This document shows, piece after piece, positions 22,299 through 34,858 of a stretch of DNA of 64,000 nucleotides. The translations under genes were made by a program, and so were the position numbers. The stretch's first letter is position 1. Every line of letters starts with the position of its first letter. Where the stretch lies: assembly GCA_030544235.1 (NCBI GenBank), contig CM060477.1, positions 21,225,934 through 21,289,933 on the forward strand. Direction: 5' to 3'. The notes below the pieces were generated by a model that ran no database searches, was not told the origin of the DNA, and saw only the letters and a list, made by a program, of their open reading frames with translations. Source of the stretch: Lepturacanthus savala. Its lineage: Eukaryota > Chordata > Actinopteri > Scombriformes > Trichiuridae.

Positions 22299-22486
22299 GG
22301 GTGCACCGTTCCCAGCGGCACTGCAATACCGGGCCGATGCGTGGAGTGGACGGGGCAAGCCCCTTTCTCAGCTCCAGGTACTAAAAATCCGTTTAATATG
22401 GAGTCCCCTTATAGAGGACGTATCAGATATTAAACTGATAAGAACAGATACTACACTTGATCTTAGCCAAAAGGCCGAGAAGCGAT
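22299..22486 (-). ncRNA. RNU2: U2 snRNA, copy 28
   Basis: Matches copy 1. Confidence 0.96.
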
Positions 22487-22667
22487 GAGCCCTTGCTGCC
22501 TGCTGCCCCGGGCCACCTCCCGTGCAGAGTTGTCACTTGTCGTGGAGCACTCGCTTCAAAAACCGCTCCGTCAACAACCGAGATTTAGCAGCTCCGCCCC
22601 GGGTCTCTCCTCTGTGAGGCCACGCGTCTCGTCAAGGACAGCTCTTTTGCTTTTCACAAGTGCACGA

Positions 22668-22784
22668 GGCTCTGCCAAATTGCAGGGCCTGACAAAAATA
22701 GGTTTAACTCATGGGTGCTCCTCTCCACGGAAGTCTTTAGTAAAAGGCGAAAGACTTGTACGTTATGAAGAGAAACCAGAGTAA
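22668..22784 (-). ncRNA. RNU5: U5 snRNA
   Basis: Matches the reference copy. Confidence 0.95.
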
Positions 22785-23083
22785 GCACAGCCCACTCCTC
22801 AACAGCAGCCAAAGTCCCCCGTCTTCCCAGGAACCGTGTTCACGGTAAGCCTCCTTCGCCTTGCTGCATATCCGGTGCCAGTCCACGCCCATTTCCCCCT
22901 TTTCCCAGGTTCGATATGGACCTACTGCGATAGGGCGTTGTCATGTTTGTCTTCCAGTCAAAGGCAAAACTCACTTTGGGTCGTTACATGGTGTGCTTTT
23001 ACACCAATCACCATAGCAGCTGTAACAAAGTCGTCTGACGCAGTTGTCGCTTTGTTTTTTCATATTCCACAAGGCAAAGAGAA

Positions 23084-23271
23084 GGGTGCACCGTTCCCAG
23101 CGGCACTGCAATACCGGGCCGATGCGTGGAGTGGACGGGGCAAGCCCCTTTCTCAGCTCCAGGTACTAAAAATCCGTTTAATATGGAGTCCCCTTATAGA
23201 GGACGTATCAGATATTAAACTGATAAGAACAGATACTACACTTGATCTTAGCCAAAAGGCCGAGAAGCGAT
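23084..23271 (-). ncRNA. RNU2: U2 snRNA, copy 29
   Basis: Matches copy 1. Confidence 0.96.
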
Positions 23272-23452
23272 GAGCCCTTGCTGCCTGCTGCCCCGGGCCA
23301 CCTCCCGTGCAGAGTTGTCACTTGTCGTGGAGCACTCGCTTCAAAAACCGCTCCGTCAACAACCGAGATTTAGCAGCTCCGCCCCGGGTCTCTCCTCTGT
23401 GAGGCCACGCGTCTCGTCAAGGACAGCTCTTTTGCTTTTCACAAGTGCACGA

Positions 23453-23569
23453 GGCTCTGCCAAATTGCAGGGCCTGACAAAAATAGGTTTAACTCATGGG
23501 TGCTCCTCTCCACGGAAGTCTTTAGTAAAAGGCGAAAGACTTGTACGTTATGAAGAGAAACCAGCGTAA
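23453..23569 (-). ncRNA. RNU5: U5 snRNA, T5G variant
   Basis: RNA nt 5 is G instead of U (plus strand A to C near the 5' end). The same change is in the U5 gene ending at 25924. Confidence 0.94.
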
Positions 23570-23868
23570 GCACAGCCCACTCCTCAACAGCAGCCAAAGT
23601 CCCCCGTCTTCCCAGGAACCGTGTTCACGGTAAGCCTCCTTCGCCTTGCTGCATATCCGGTGCCAGTCCACGCCCATTTCCCCCTTTTCCCAGGTTCGAT
23701 ATGGACCTACTGCGATAGGGCGTTGTCATGTTTGTCTTCCAGTCAAAGGCAAAACTCACTTTGGGTCGTTACATGGTGTGCTTTTACACCAATCACCATA
23801 GCAGCTGTAACAAAGTCGTCTGACGCAGTTGTCGCTTTGTTTTTTCATATTCCACAAGGCAAAGAGAA

Positions 23869-24056
23869 GGGTGCACCGTTCCCAGCGGCACTGCAATACC
23901 GGGCCGATGCGTGGAGTGGACGGGGCAAGCCCCTTTCTCAGCTCCAGGTACTAAAAATCCGTTTAATATGGAGTCCCCTTATAGAGGACGTATCAGATAT
24001 TAAACTGATAAGAACAGATACTACACTTGATCTTAGCCAAAAGGCCGAGAAGCGAT
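23869..24056 (-). ncRNA. RNU2: U2 snRNA, copy 30
   Basis: Matches copy 1. Confidence 0.96.
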
Positions 24057-24237
24057 GAGCCCTTGCTGCCTGCTGCCCCGGGCCACCTCCCGTGCAGAGT
24101 TGTCACTTGTCGTGGAGCACTCGCTTCAAAAACCGCTCCGTCAACAACCGAGATTTAGCAGCTCCGCCCCGGGTCTCTCCTCTGTGAGGCCACGCGTCTC
24201 GTCAAGGACAGCTCTTTTGCTTTTCACAAGTGCACGA

Positions 24238-24354
24238 GGCTCTGCCAAATTGCAGGGCCTGACAAAAATAGGTTTAACTCATGGGTGCTCCTCTCCACGG
24301 AAGTCTTTAGTAAAAGGCGAAAGACTTGTACGTTATGAAGAGAAACCAGAGTAA
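24238..24354 (-). ncRNA. RNU5: U5 snRNA
   Basis: Matches the reference copy. Confidence 0.95.
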
Positions 24355-24653
24355 GCACAGCCCACTCCTCAACAGCAGCCAAAGTCCCCCGTCTTCCCAG
24401 GAACCGTGTTCACGGTAAGCCTCCTTCGCCTTGCTGCATATCCGGTGCCAGTCCACGCCCATTTCCCCCTTTTCCCAGGTTCGATATGGACCTACTGCGA
24501 TAGGGCGTTGTCATGTTTGTCTTCCAGTCAAAGGCAAAACTCACTTTGGGTCGTTACATGGTGTGCTTTTACACCAATCACCATAGCAGCTGTAACAAAG
24601 TCGTCTGACGCAGTTGTCGCTTTGTTTTTTCATATTCCACAAGGCAAAGAGAA

Positions 24654-24841
24654 GGGTGCACCGTTCCCAGCGGCACTGCAATACCGGGCCGATGCGTGGA
24701 GTGGACGGGGCAAGCCCCTTTCTCAGCTCCAGGTACTAAAAATCCGTTTAATATGGAGTCCCCTTATAGAGGACGTATCAGATATTAAACTGATAAGAAC
24801 AGATACTACACTTGATCTTAGCCAAAAGGCCGAGAAGCGAT
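24654..24841 (-). ncRNA. RNU2: U2 snRNA, copy 31
   Basis: Matches copy 1. Confidence 0.96.
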
Positions 24842-25022
24842 GAGCCCTTGCTGCCTGCTGCCCCGGGCCACCTCCCGTGCAGAGTTGTCACTTGTCGTGG
24901 AGCACTCGCTTCAAAAACCGCTCCGTCAACAACCGAGATTTAGCAGCTCCGCCCCGGGTCTCTCCTCTGTGAGGCCACGCGTCTCGTCAAGGACAGCTCT
25001 TTTGCTTTTCACAAGTGCACGA

Positions 25023-25139
25023 GGCTCTGCCAAATTGCAGGGCCTGACAAAAATAGGTTTAACTCATGGGTGCTCCTCTCCACGGAAGTCTTTAGTAAAA
25101 GGCGAAAGACTTGTACGTTATGAAGAGAAACCAGAGTAA
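25023..25139 (-). ncRNA. RNU5: U5 snRNA
   Basis: Matches the reference copy. Confidence 0.95.
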
Positions 25140-25438
25140 GCACAGCCCACTCCTCAACAGCAGCCAAAGTCCCCCGTCTTCCCAGGAACCGTGTTCACGG
25201 TAAGCCTCCTTCGCCTTGCTGCATATCCGGTGCCAGTCCACGCCCATTTCCCCCTTTTCCCAGGTTCGATATGGACCTACTGCGATAGGGCGTTGTCATG
25301 TTTGTCTTCCAGTCAAAGGCAAAACTCACTTTGGGTCGTTACATGGTGTGCTTTTACACCAATCACCATAGCAGCTGTAACAAAGTCGTCTGACGCAGTT
25401 GTCGCTTTGTTTTTTCATATTCCACAAGGCAAAGAGAA

Positions 25439-25626
25439 GGGTGCACCGTTCCCAGCGGCACTGCAATACCGGGCCGATGCGTGGAGTGGACGGGGCAAGC
25501 CCCTTTCTCAGCTCCAGGTACTAAAAATCCGTTTAATATGGAGTCCCCTTATAGAGGACGTATCAGATATTAAACTGATAAGAACAGATACTACACTTGA
25601 TCTTAGCCAAAAGGCCGAGAAGCGAT
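25439..25626 (-). ncRNA. RNU2: U2 snRNA, copy 32
   Basis: Matches copy 1. Confidence 0.96.
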
Positions 25627-25807
25627 GAGCCCTTGCTGCCTGCTGCCCCGGGCCACCTCCCGTGCAGAGTTGTCACTTGTCGTGGAGCACTCGCTTCAAA
25701 AACCGCTCCGTCAACAACCGAGATTTAGCAGCTCCGCCCCGGGTCTCTCCTCTGTGAGGCCACGCGTCTCGTCAAGGACAGCTCTTTTGCTTTTCACAAG
25801 TGCACGA

Positions 25808-25924
25808 GGCTCTGCCAAATTGCAGGGCCTGACAAAAATAGGTTTAACTCATGGGTGCTCCTCTCCACGGAAGTCTTTAGTAAAAGGCGAAAGACTTGTA
25901 CGTTATGAAGAGAAACCAGCGTAA
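25808..25924 (-). ncRNA. RNU5: U5 snRNA, T5G variant
   Basis: Same nt 5 change as the U5 gene three units earlier (ending 23569). Confidence 0.94.
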
Positions 25925-26223
25925 GCACAGCCCACTCCTCAACAGCAGCCAAAGTCCCCCGTCTTCCCAGGAACCGTGTTCACGGTAAGCCTCCTTCGCC
26001 TTGCTGCATATCCGGTGCCAGTCCACGCCCATTTCCCCCTTTTCCCAGGTTCGATATGGACCTACTGCGATAGGGCGTTGTCATGTTTGTCTTCCAGTCA
26101 AAGGCAAAACTCACTTTGGGTCGTTACATGGTGTGCTTTTACACCAATCACCATAGCAGCTGTAACAAAGTCGTCTGACGCAGTTGTCGCTTTGTTTTTT
26201 CATATTCCACAAGGCAAAGAGAA

Positions 26224-26411
26224 GGGTGCACCGTTCCCAGCGGCACTGCAATACCGGGCCGATGCGTGGAGTGGACGGGGCAAGCCCCTTTCTCAGCTCC
26301 AGGTACTAAAAATCCGTTTAATATGGAGTCCCCTTATAGAGGACGTATCAGATATTAAACTGATAAGAACAGATACTACACTTGATCTTAGCCAAAAGGC
26401 CGAGAAGCGAT
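26224..26411 (-). ncRNA. RNU2: U2 snRNA, copy 33
   Basis: Matches copy 1. Confidence 0.96.
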
Positions 26412-26592
26412 GAGCCCTTGCTGCCTGCTGCCCCGGGCCACCTCCCGTGCAGAGTTGTCACTTGTCGTGGAGCACTCGCTTCAAAAACCGCTCCGTCAAC
26501 AACCGAGATTTAGCAGCTCCGCCCCGGGTCTCTCCTCTGTGAGGCCACGCGTCTCGTCAAGGACAGCTCTTTTGCTTTTCACAAGTGCACGA

Positions 26593-26709
26593 GGCTCTGC
26601 CAAATTGCAGGGCCTGACAAAAATAGGTTTAACTCATGGGTGCTCCTCTCCACGGAAGTCTTTAGTAAAAGGCGAAAGACTTGTACGTTATGAAGAGAAA
26701 CCAGAGTAA
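26593..26709 (-). ncRNA. RNU5: U5 snRNA
   Basis: Matches the reference copy. Confidence 0.95.
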
Positions 26710-27008
26710 GCACAGCCCACTCCTCAACAGCAGCCAAAGTCCCCCGTCTTCCCAGGAACCGTGTTCACGGTAAGCCTCCTTCGCCTTGCTGCATATCCGG
26801 TGCCAGTCCACGCCCATTTCCCCCTTTTCCCAGGTTCGATATGGACCTACTGCGATAGGGCGTTGTCATGTTTGTCTTCCAGTCAAAGGCAAAACTCACT
26901 TTGGGTCGTTACATGGTGTGCTTTTACACCAATCACCATAGCAGCTGTAACAAAGTCGTCTGACGCAGTTGTCGCTTTGTTTTTTCATATTCCACAAGGC
27001 AAAGAGAA

Positions 27009-27196
27009 GGGTGCACCGTTCCCAGCGGCACTGCAATACCGGGCCGATGCGTGGAGTGGACGGGGCAAGCCCCTTTCTCAGCTCCAGGTACTAAAAATCC
27101 GTTTAATATGGAGTCCCCTTATAGAGGACGTATCAGATATTAAACTGATAAGAACAGATACTACACTTGATCTTAGCCAAAAGGCCGAGAAGCGAT
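27009..27196 (-). ncRNA. RNU2: U2 snRNA, copy 34
   Basis: Matches copy 1. Confidence 0.96.
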
Positions 27197-27377
27197 GAGC
27201 CCTTGCTGCCTGCTGCCCCGGGCCACCTCCCGTGCAGAGTTGTCACTTGTCGTGGAGCACTCGCTTCAAAAACCGCTCCGTCAACAACCGAGATTTAGCA
27301 GCTCCGCCCCGGGTCTCTCCTCTGTGAGGCCACGCGTCTCGTCAAGGACAGCTCTTTTGCTTTTCACAAGTGCACGA

Positions 27378-27494
27378 GGCTCTGCCAAATTGCAGGGCCT
27401 GACAAAAATAGGTTTAACTCATGGGTGCTCCTCTCCACGGAAGTCTTTAGTAAAAGGCGAAAGACTTGTACGTTATGAAGAGAAACCAGAGTAA
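27378..27494 (-). ncRNA. RNU5: U5 snRNA
   Basis: Matches the reference copy. Confidence 0.95.
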
Positions 27495-27793
27495 GCACAG
27501 CCCACTCCTCAACAGCAGCCAAAGTCCCCCGTCTTCCCAGGAACCGTGTTCACGGTAAGCCTCCTTCGCCTTGCTGCATATCCGGTGCCAGTCCACGCCC
27601 ATTTCCCCCTTTTCCCAGGTTCGATATGGACCTACTGCGATAGGGCGTTGTCATGTTTGTCTTCCAGTCAAAGGCAAAACTCACTTTGGGTCGTTACATG
27701 GTGTGCTTTTACACCAATCACCATAGCAGCTGTAACAAAGTCGTCTGACGCAGTTGTCGCTTTGTTTTTTCATATTCCACAAGGCAAAGAGAA

Positions 27794-27981
27794 GGGTGCA
27801 CCGTTCCCAGCGGCACTGCAATACCGGGCCGATGCGTGGAGTGGACGGGGCAAGCCCCTTTCTCAGCTCCAGGTACTAAAAATCCGTTTAATATGGAGTC
27901 CCCTTATAGAGGACGTATCAGATATTAAACTGATAAGAACAGATACTACACTTGATCTTAGCCAAAAGGCCGAGAAGCGAT
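27794..27981 (-). ncRNA. RNU2: U2 snRNA, copy 35
   Basis: Matches copy 1. Confidence 0.96.
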
Positions 27982-28162
27982 GAGCCCTTGCTGCCTGCTG
28001 CCCCGGGCCACCTCCCGTGCAGAGTTGTCACTTGTCGTGGAGCACTCGCTTCAAAAACCGCTCCGTCAACAACCGAGATTTAGCAGCTCCGCCCCGGGTC
28101 TCTCCTCTGTGAGGCCACGCGTCTCGTCAAGGACAGCTCTTTTGCTTTTCACAAGTGCACGA

Positions 28163-28279
28163 GGCTCTGCCAAATTGCAGGGCCTGACAAAAATAGGTTT
28201 AACTCATGGGTGCTCCTCTCCACGGAAGTCTTTAGTAAAAGGCGAAAGACTTGTACGTTATGAAGAGAAACCAGAGTAA
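28163..28279 (-). ncRNA. RNU5: U5 snRNA
   Basis: Matches the reference copy. Confidence 0.95.
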
Positions 28280-28578
28280 GCACAGCCCACTCCTCAACAG
28301 CAGCCAAAGTCCCCCGTCTTCCCAGGAACCGTGTTCACGGTAAGCCTCCTTCGCCTTGCTGCATATCCGGTGCCAGTCCACGCCCATTTCCCCCTTTTCC
28401 CAGGTTCGATATGGACCTACTGCGATAGGGCGTTGTCATGTTTGTCTTCCAGTCAAAGGCAAAACTCACTTTGGGTCGTTACATGGTGTGCTTTTACACC
28501 AATCACCATAGCAGCTGTAACAAAGTCGTCTGACGCAGTTGTCGCTTTGTTTTTTCATATTCCACAAGGCAAAGAGAA

Positions 28579-28766
28579 GGGTGCACCGTTCCCAGCGGCA
28601 CTGCAATACCGGGCCGATGCGTGGAGTGGACGGGGCAAGCCCCTTTCTCAGCTCCAGGTACTAAAAATCCGTTTAATATGGAGTCCCCTTATAGAGGACG
28701 TATCAGATATTAAACTGATAAGAACAGATACTACACTTGATCTTAGCCAAAAGGCCGAGAAGCGAT
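28579..28766 (-). ncRNA. RNU2: U2 snRNA, copy 36
   Basis: Matches copy 1. Confidence 0.96.
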
Positions 28767-28947
28767 GAGCCCTTGCTGCCTGCTGCCCCGGGCCACCTCC
28801 CGTGCAGAGTTGTCACTTGTCGTGGAGCACTCGCTTCAAAAACCGCTCCGTCAACAACCGAGATTTAGCAGCTCCGCCCCGGGTCTCTCCTCTGTGAGGC
28901 CACGCGTCTCGTCAAGGACAGCTCTTTTGCTTTTCACAAGTGCACGA

Positions 28948-29064
28948 GGCTCTGCCAAATTGCAGGGCCTGACAAAAATAGGTTTAACTCATGGGTGCTC
29001 CTCTCCACGGAAGTCTTTAGTAAAAGGCGAAAGACTTGTACGTTATGAAGAGAAACCAGAGTAA
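28948..29064 (-). ncRNA. RNU5: U5 snRNA
   Basis: Matches the reference copy. Confidence 0.95.
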
Positions 29065-29363
29065 GCACAGCCCACTCCTCAACAGCAGCCAAAGTCCCCC
29101 GTCTTCCCAGGAACCGTGTTCACGGTAAGCCTCCTTCGCCTTGCTGCATATCCGGTGCCAGTCCACGCCCATTTCCCCTTTTTCCCAGGTTCGATATGGA
29201 CCTACTGCGATAGGGCGTTGTCATGTTTGTCTTCCAGTCAAAGGCAAAACTCACTTTGGGTCGTTACATGGTGTGCTTTTACACCAATCACCATAGCAGC
29301 TGTAACAAAGTCGTCTGACGCAGTTGTCGCTTTGTTTTTTCATATTCCACAAGGCAAAGAGAA

Positions 29364-29551
29364 GGGTGCACCGTTCCCAGCGGCACTGCAATACCGGGCC
29401 GATGCGTGGAGTGGACGGGGCAAGCCCCTTTCTCAGCTCCAGGTACTAAAAATCCGTTTAATATGGAGTCCCCTTATAGAGGACGTATCAGATATTAAAC
29501 TGATAAGAACAGATACTACACTTGATCTTAGCCAAAAGGCCGAGAAGCGAT
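29364..29551 (-). ncRNA. RNU2: U2 snRNA, copy 37
   Basis: Matches copy 1. Confidence 0.96.
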
Positions 29552-29732
29552 GAGCCCTTGCTGCCTGCTGCCCCGGGCCACCTCCCGTGCAGAGTTGTCA
29601 CTTGTCGTGGAGCACTCGCTTCAAAAACCGCTCCGTCAACAACCGAGATTTAGCAGCTCCGCCCCGGGTCTCTCCTCTGTGAGGCCACGCGTCTCGTCAA
29701 GGACAGCTCTTTTGCTTTTCACAAGTGCACGA

Positions 29733-29849
29733 GGCTCTGCCAAATTGCAGGGCCTGACAAAAATAGGTTTAACTCATGGGTGCTCCTCTCCACGGAAGTC
29801 TTTAGTAAAAGGCGAAAGACTTGTACGTTATGAAGAGAAACCAGAGTAA
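29733..29849 (-). ncRNA. RNU5: U5 snRNA
   Basis: Matches the reference copy. Confidence 0.95.
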
Positions 29850-30148
29850 GCACAGCCCACTCCTCAACAGCAGCCAAAGTCCCCCGTCTTCCCAGGAACC
29901 GTGTTCACGGTAAGCCTCCTTCGCCTTGCTGCATATCCGGTGCCAGTCCACGCCCATTTCCCCCTTTTCCCAGGTTCGATATGGACCTACTGCGATAGGG
30001 CGTTGTCATGTTTGTCTTCCAGTCAAAGGCAAAACTCACTTTGGGTCGTTACATGGTGTGCTTTTACACCAATCACCATAGCAGCTGTAACAAAGTCGTC
30101 TGACGCAGTTGTCGCTTTGTTTTTTCATATTCCACAAGGCAAAGAGAA

Positions 30149-30336
30149 GGGTGCACCGTTCCCAGCGGCACTGCAATACCGGGCCGATGCGTGGAGTGGA
30201 CGGGGCAAGCCCCTTTCTCAGCTCCAGGTACTAAAAATCCGTTTAATATGGAGTCCCCTTATAGAGGACGTATCAGATATTAAACTGATAAGAACAGATA
30301 CTACACTTGATCTTAGCCAAAAGGCCGAGAAGCGAT
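30149..30336 (-). ncRNA. RNU2: U2 snRNA, copy 38
   Basis: Gene as copy 1, but two private promoter changes lie at 30347 (-11) and 30402 (-66, next to the PSE). Confidence 0.96.
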
Positions 30337-30517
30337 GAGCCCTTGCAGCCTGCTGCCCCGGGCCACCTCCCGTGCAGAGTTGTCACTTGTCGTGGAGCAC
30401 TGGCTTCAAAAACCGCTCCGTCAACAACCGAGATTTAGCAGCTCCGCCCCGGGTCTCTCCTCTGTGAGGCCACGCGTCTCGTCAAGGACAGCTCTTTTGC
30501 TTTTCACAAGTGCACGA

Positions 30518-30634
30518 GGCTCTGCCAAATTGCAGGGCCTGACAAAAATAGGTTTAACTCATGGGTGCTCCTCTCCACGGAAGTCTTTAGTAAAAGGCGA
30601 AAGACTTGTACGTTATGAAGAGAAACCAGAGTAA
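30518..30634 (-). ncRNA. RNU5: U5 snRNA
   Basis: Matches the reference copy. Confidence 0.95.
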
Positions 30635-30933
30635 GCACAGCCCACTCCTCAACAGCAGCCAAAGTCCCCCGTCTTCCCAGGAACCGTGTTCACGGTAAGC
30701 CTCCTTCGCCTTGCTGCATATCCGGTGCCAGTCCACGCCCATTTCCCCTTTTTCCCAGGTTCGATATGGACCTACTGCGATAGGGCGTTGTCATGTTTGT
30801 CTTCCAGTCAAAGGCAAAACTCACTTTGGGTCGTTACATGGTGTGCTTTTACACCAATCACCATAGCAGCTGTAACAAAGTCGTCTGACGCAGTTGTCGC
30901 TTTGTTTTTTCATATTCCACAAGGCAAAGAGAA

Positions 30934-31121
30934 GGGTGCACCGTTCCCAGCGGCACTGCAATACCGGGCCGATGCGTGGAGTGGACGGGGCAAGCCCCTT
31001 TCTCAGCTCCAGGTACTAAAAATCCGTTTAATATGGAGTCCCCTTATAGAGGACGTATCAGATATTAAACTGATAAGAACAGATACTACACTTGATCTTA
31101 GCCAAAAGGCCGAGAAGCGAT
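30934..31121 (-). ncRNA. RNU2: U2 snRNA, copy 39
   Basis: Matches copy 1. Confidence 0.96.
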
Positions 31122-31302
31122 GAGCCCTTGCTGCCTGCTGCCCCGGGCCACCTCCCGTGCAGAGTTGTCACTTGTCGTGGAGCACTCGCTTCAAAAACCG
31201 CTCCGTCAACAACCGAGATTTAGCAGCTCCGCCCCGGGTCTCTCCTCTGTGAGGCCACGCGTCTCGTCAAGGACAGCTCTTTTGCTTTTCACAAGTGCAC
31301 GA

Positions 31303-31419
31303 GGCTCTGCCAAATTGCAGGGCCTGACAAAAATAGGTTTAACTCATGGGTGCTCCTCTCCACGGAAGTCTTTAGTAAAAGGCGAAAGACTTGTACGTTA
31401 TGAAGAGAAACCAGAGTAA
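31303..31419 (-). ncRNA. RNU5: U5 snRNA
   Basis: Matches the reference copy. Confidence 0.95.
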
Positions 31420-31718
31420 GCACAGCCCACTCCTCAACAGCAGCCAAAGTCCCCCGTCTTCCCAGGAACCGTGTTCACGGTAAGCCTCCTTCGCCTTGCT
31501 GCATATCCGGTGCCAGTCCACGCCCATTTCCCCTTTTTCCCAGGTTCGATATGGACCTACTGCGATAGGGCGTTGTCATGTTTGTCTTCCAGTCAAAGGC
31601 AAAACTCACTTTGGGTCGTTACATGGTGTGCTTTTACACCAATCACCATAGCAGCTGTAACAAAGTCGTCTGACGCAGTTGTCGCTTTGTTTTTTCATAT
31701 TCCACAAGGCAAAGAGAA

Positions 31719-31906
31719 GGGTGCACCGTTCCCAGCGGCACTGCAATACCGGGCCGATGCGTGGAGTGGACGGGGCAAGCCCCTTTCTCAGCTCCAGGTA
31801 CTAAAAATCCGTTTAATATGGAGTCCCCTTATAGAGGACGTATCAGATATTAAACTGATAAGAACAGATACTACACTTGATCTTAGCCAAAAGGCCGAGA
31901 AGCGAT
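31719..31906 (-). ncRNA. RNU2: U2 snRNA, copy 40
   Basis: Matches copy 1. Confidence 0.96.
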
Positions 31907-32087
31907 GAGCCCTTGCTGCCTGCTGCCCCGGGCCACCTCCCGTGCAGAGTTGTCACTTGTCGTGGAGCACTCGCTTCAAAAACCGCTCCGTCAACAACCG
32001 AGATTTAGCAGCTCCGCCCCGGGTCTCTCCTCTGTGAGGCCACGCGTCTCGTCAAGGACAGCTCTTTTGCTTTTCACAAGTGCACGA

Positions 32088-32204
32088 GGCTCTGCCAAAT
32101 TGCAGGGCCTGACAAAAATAGGTTTAACTCATGGGTGCTCCTCTCCACGGAAGTCTTTAGTAAAAGGCGAAAGACTTGTACGTTATGAAGAGAAACCAGA
32201 GTAA
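32088..32204 (-). ncRNA. RNU5: U5 snRNA
   Basis: Gene as reference. Its PSE has a C-to-T change at 32269, and the spacer change G to A at 32332 is shared with two other units. Confidence 0.95.
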
Positions 32205-32503
32205 GCACAGCCCACTCCTCAACAGCAGCCAAAGTCCCCCGTCTTCCCAGGAACCGTGTTCACGGTAAACCTCCTTCGCCTTGCTGCATATCCGGTGCCA
32301 GTCCACGCCCATTTCCCCTTTTTCCCAGGTTCAATATGGACCTACTGCGATAGGGCGTTGTCATGTTTGTCTTCCAGTCAAAGGCAAAACTCACTTTGGG
32401 TCGTTACATGGTGTGCTTTTACACCAATCACCATAGCAGCTGTAACAAAGTCGTCTGACGCAGTTGTCGCTTTGTTTTTTCATATTCCACAAGGCAAAGA
32501 GAA

Positions 32504-32691
32504 GGGTGCACCGTTCCCAGCGGCACTGCAATACCGGGCCGATGCGTGGAGTGGACGGGGCAAGCCCCTTTCTCAGCTCCAGGTACTAAAAATCCGTTTA
32601 ATATGGAGTCCCCTTATAGAGGACGTATCAGATATTAAACTGATAAGAACAGATACTACACTTGATCTTAGCCAAAAGGCCGAGAAGCGAT
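32504..32691 (-). ncRNA. RNU2: U2 snRNA, copy 41
   Basis: Matches copy 1. Confidence 0.96.
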
Positions 32692-32872
32692 GAGCCCTTG
32701 CTGCCTGCTGCCCCGGGCCACCTCCCGTGCAGAGTTGTCACTTGTCGTGGAGCACTCGCTTCAAAAACCGCTCCGTCAACAACCGAGATTTAGCAGCTCC
32801 GCCCCGGGTCTCTCCTCTGTGAGGCCACGCGTCTCGTCAAGGACAGCTCTTTTGCTTTTCACAAGTGCACGA

Positions 32873-32989
32873 GGCTCTGCCAAATTGCAGGGCCTGACAA
32901 AAATAGGTTTAACTCATGGGTGCTCCTCTCCACGGAAGTCTTTAGTAAAAGGCGAAAGACTTGTACGTTATGAAGAGAAACCAGAGTAA
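32873..32989 (-). ncRNA. RNU5: U5 snRNA
   Basis: Matches the reference copy. Confidence 0.95.
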
Positions 32990-33288
32990 GCACAGCCCAC
33001 TCCTCAACAGCAGCCAAAGTCCCCCGTCTTCCCAGGAACCGTGTTCACGGTAAGCCTCCTTCGCCTTGCTGCATATCCGGTGCCAGTCCACGCCCATTTC
33101 CCCCTTTTCCCAGGTTCGATATGGACCTACTGCGATAGGGCGTTGTCATGTTTGTCTTCCAGTCAAAGGCAAAACTCACTTTGGGTCGTTACATGGTGTG
33201 CTTTTACACCAATCACCATAGCAGCTGTAACAAAGTCGTCTGACGCAGTTGTCGCTTTGTTTTTTCATATTCCACAAGGCAAAGAGAA

Positions 33289-33476
33289 GGGTGCACCGTT
33301 CCCAGCGGCACTGCAATACCGGGCCGATGCGTGGAGTGGACGGGGCAAGCCCCTTTCTCAGCTCCAGGTACTAAAAATCCGTTTAATATGGAGTCCCCTT
33401 ATAGAGGACGTATCAGATATTAAACTGATAAGAACAGATACTACACTTGATCTTAGCCAAAAGGCCGAGAAGCGAT
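33289..33476 (-). ncRNA. RNU2: U2 snRNA, copy 42
   Basis: Matches copy 1. Confidence 0.96.
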
Positions 33477-33657
33477 GAGCCCTTGCTGCCTGCTGCCCCG
33501 GGCCACCTCCCGTGCAGAGTTGTCACTTGTCGTGGAGCACTCGCTTCAAAAACCGCTCCGTCAACAACCGAGATTTAGCAGCTCCGCCCCGGGTCTCTCC
33601 TCTGTGAGGCCACGCGTCTCGTCAAGGACAGCTCTTTTGCTTTTCACAAGTGCACGA

Positions 33658-33774
33658 GGCTCTGCCAAATTGCAGGGCCTGACAAAAATAGGTTTAACTC
33701 ATGGGTGCTCCTCTCCACGGAAGTCTTTAGTAAAAGGCGAAAGACTTGTACGTTATGAAGAGAAACCAGAGTAA
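33658..33774 (-). ncRNA. RNU5: U5 snRNA
   Basis: Matches the reference copy. Confidence 0.95.
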
Positions 33775-34073
33775 GCACAGCCCACTCCTCAACAGCAGCC
33801 AAAGTCCCCCGTCTTCCCAGGAACCGTGTTCACGGTAAGCCTCCTTCGCCTTGCTGCATATCCGGTGCCAGTCCACGCCCATTTCCCCCTTTTCCCAGGT
33901 TCGATATGGACCTACTGCGATAGGGCGTTGTCATGTTTGTCTTCCAGTCAAAGGCAAAACTCACTTTGGGTCGTTACATGGTGTGCTTTTACACCAATCA
34001 CCATAGCAGCTGTAACAAAGTCGTCTGACGCAGTTGTCGCTTTGTTTTTTCATATTCCACAAGGCAAAGAGAA

Positions 34074-34261
34074 GGGTGCACCGTTCCCAGCGGCACTGCA
34101 ATACCGGGCCGATGCGTGGAGTGGACGGGGCAAGCCCCTTTCTCAGCTCCAGGTACTAAAAATCCGTTTAATATGGAGTCCCCTTATAGAGGACGTATCA
34201 GATATTAAACTGATAAGAACAGATACTACACTTGATCTTAGCCAAAAGGCCGAGAAGCGAT
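34074..34261 (-). ncRNA. RNU2: U2 snRNA, copy 43
   Basis: Matches copy 1. Confidence 0.96.
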
Positions 34262-34442
34262 GAGCCCTTGCTGCCTGCTGCCCCGGGCCACCTCCCGTGC
34301 AGAGTTGTCACTTGTCGTGGAGCACTCGCTTCAAAAACCGCTCCGTCAACAACCGAGATTTAGCAGCTCCGCCCCGGGTCTCTCCTCTGTGAGGCCACGC
34401 GTCTCGTCAAGGACAGCTCTTTTGCTTTTCACAAGTGCACGA

Positions 34443-34559
34443 GGCTCTGCCAAATTGCAGGGCCTGACAAAAATAGGTTTAACTCATGGGTGCTCCTCTC
34501 CACGGAAGTCTTTAGTAAAAGGCGAAAGACTTGTACGTTATGAAGAGAAACCAGAGTAA
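34443..34559 (-). ncRNA. RNU5: U5 snRNA
   Basis: Matches the reference copy. Confidence 0.95.
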
Positions 34560-34858
34560 GCACAGCCCACTCCTCAACAGCAGCCAAAGTCCCCCGTCTT
34601 CCCAGGAACCGTGTTCACGGTAAGCCTCCTTCGCCTTGCTGCATATCCGGTGCCAGTCCACGCCCATTTCCCCCTTTTCCCAGGTTCGATATGGACCTAC
34701 TGCGATAGGGCGTTGTCATGTTTGTCTTCCAGTCAAAGGCAAAACTCACTTTGGGTCGTTACATGGTGTGCTTTTACACCAATCACCATAGCAGCTGTAA
34801 CAAAGTCGTCTGACGCAGTTGTCGCTTTGTTTTTTCATATTCCACAAGGCAAAGAGAA

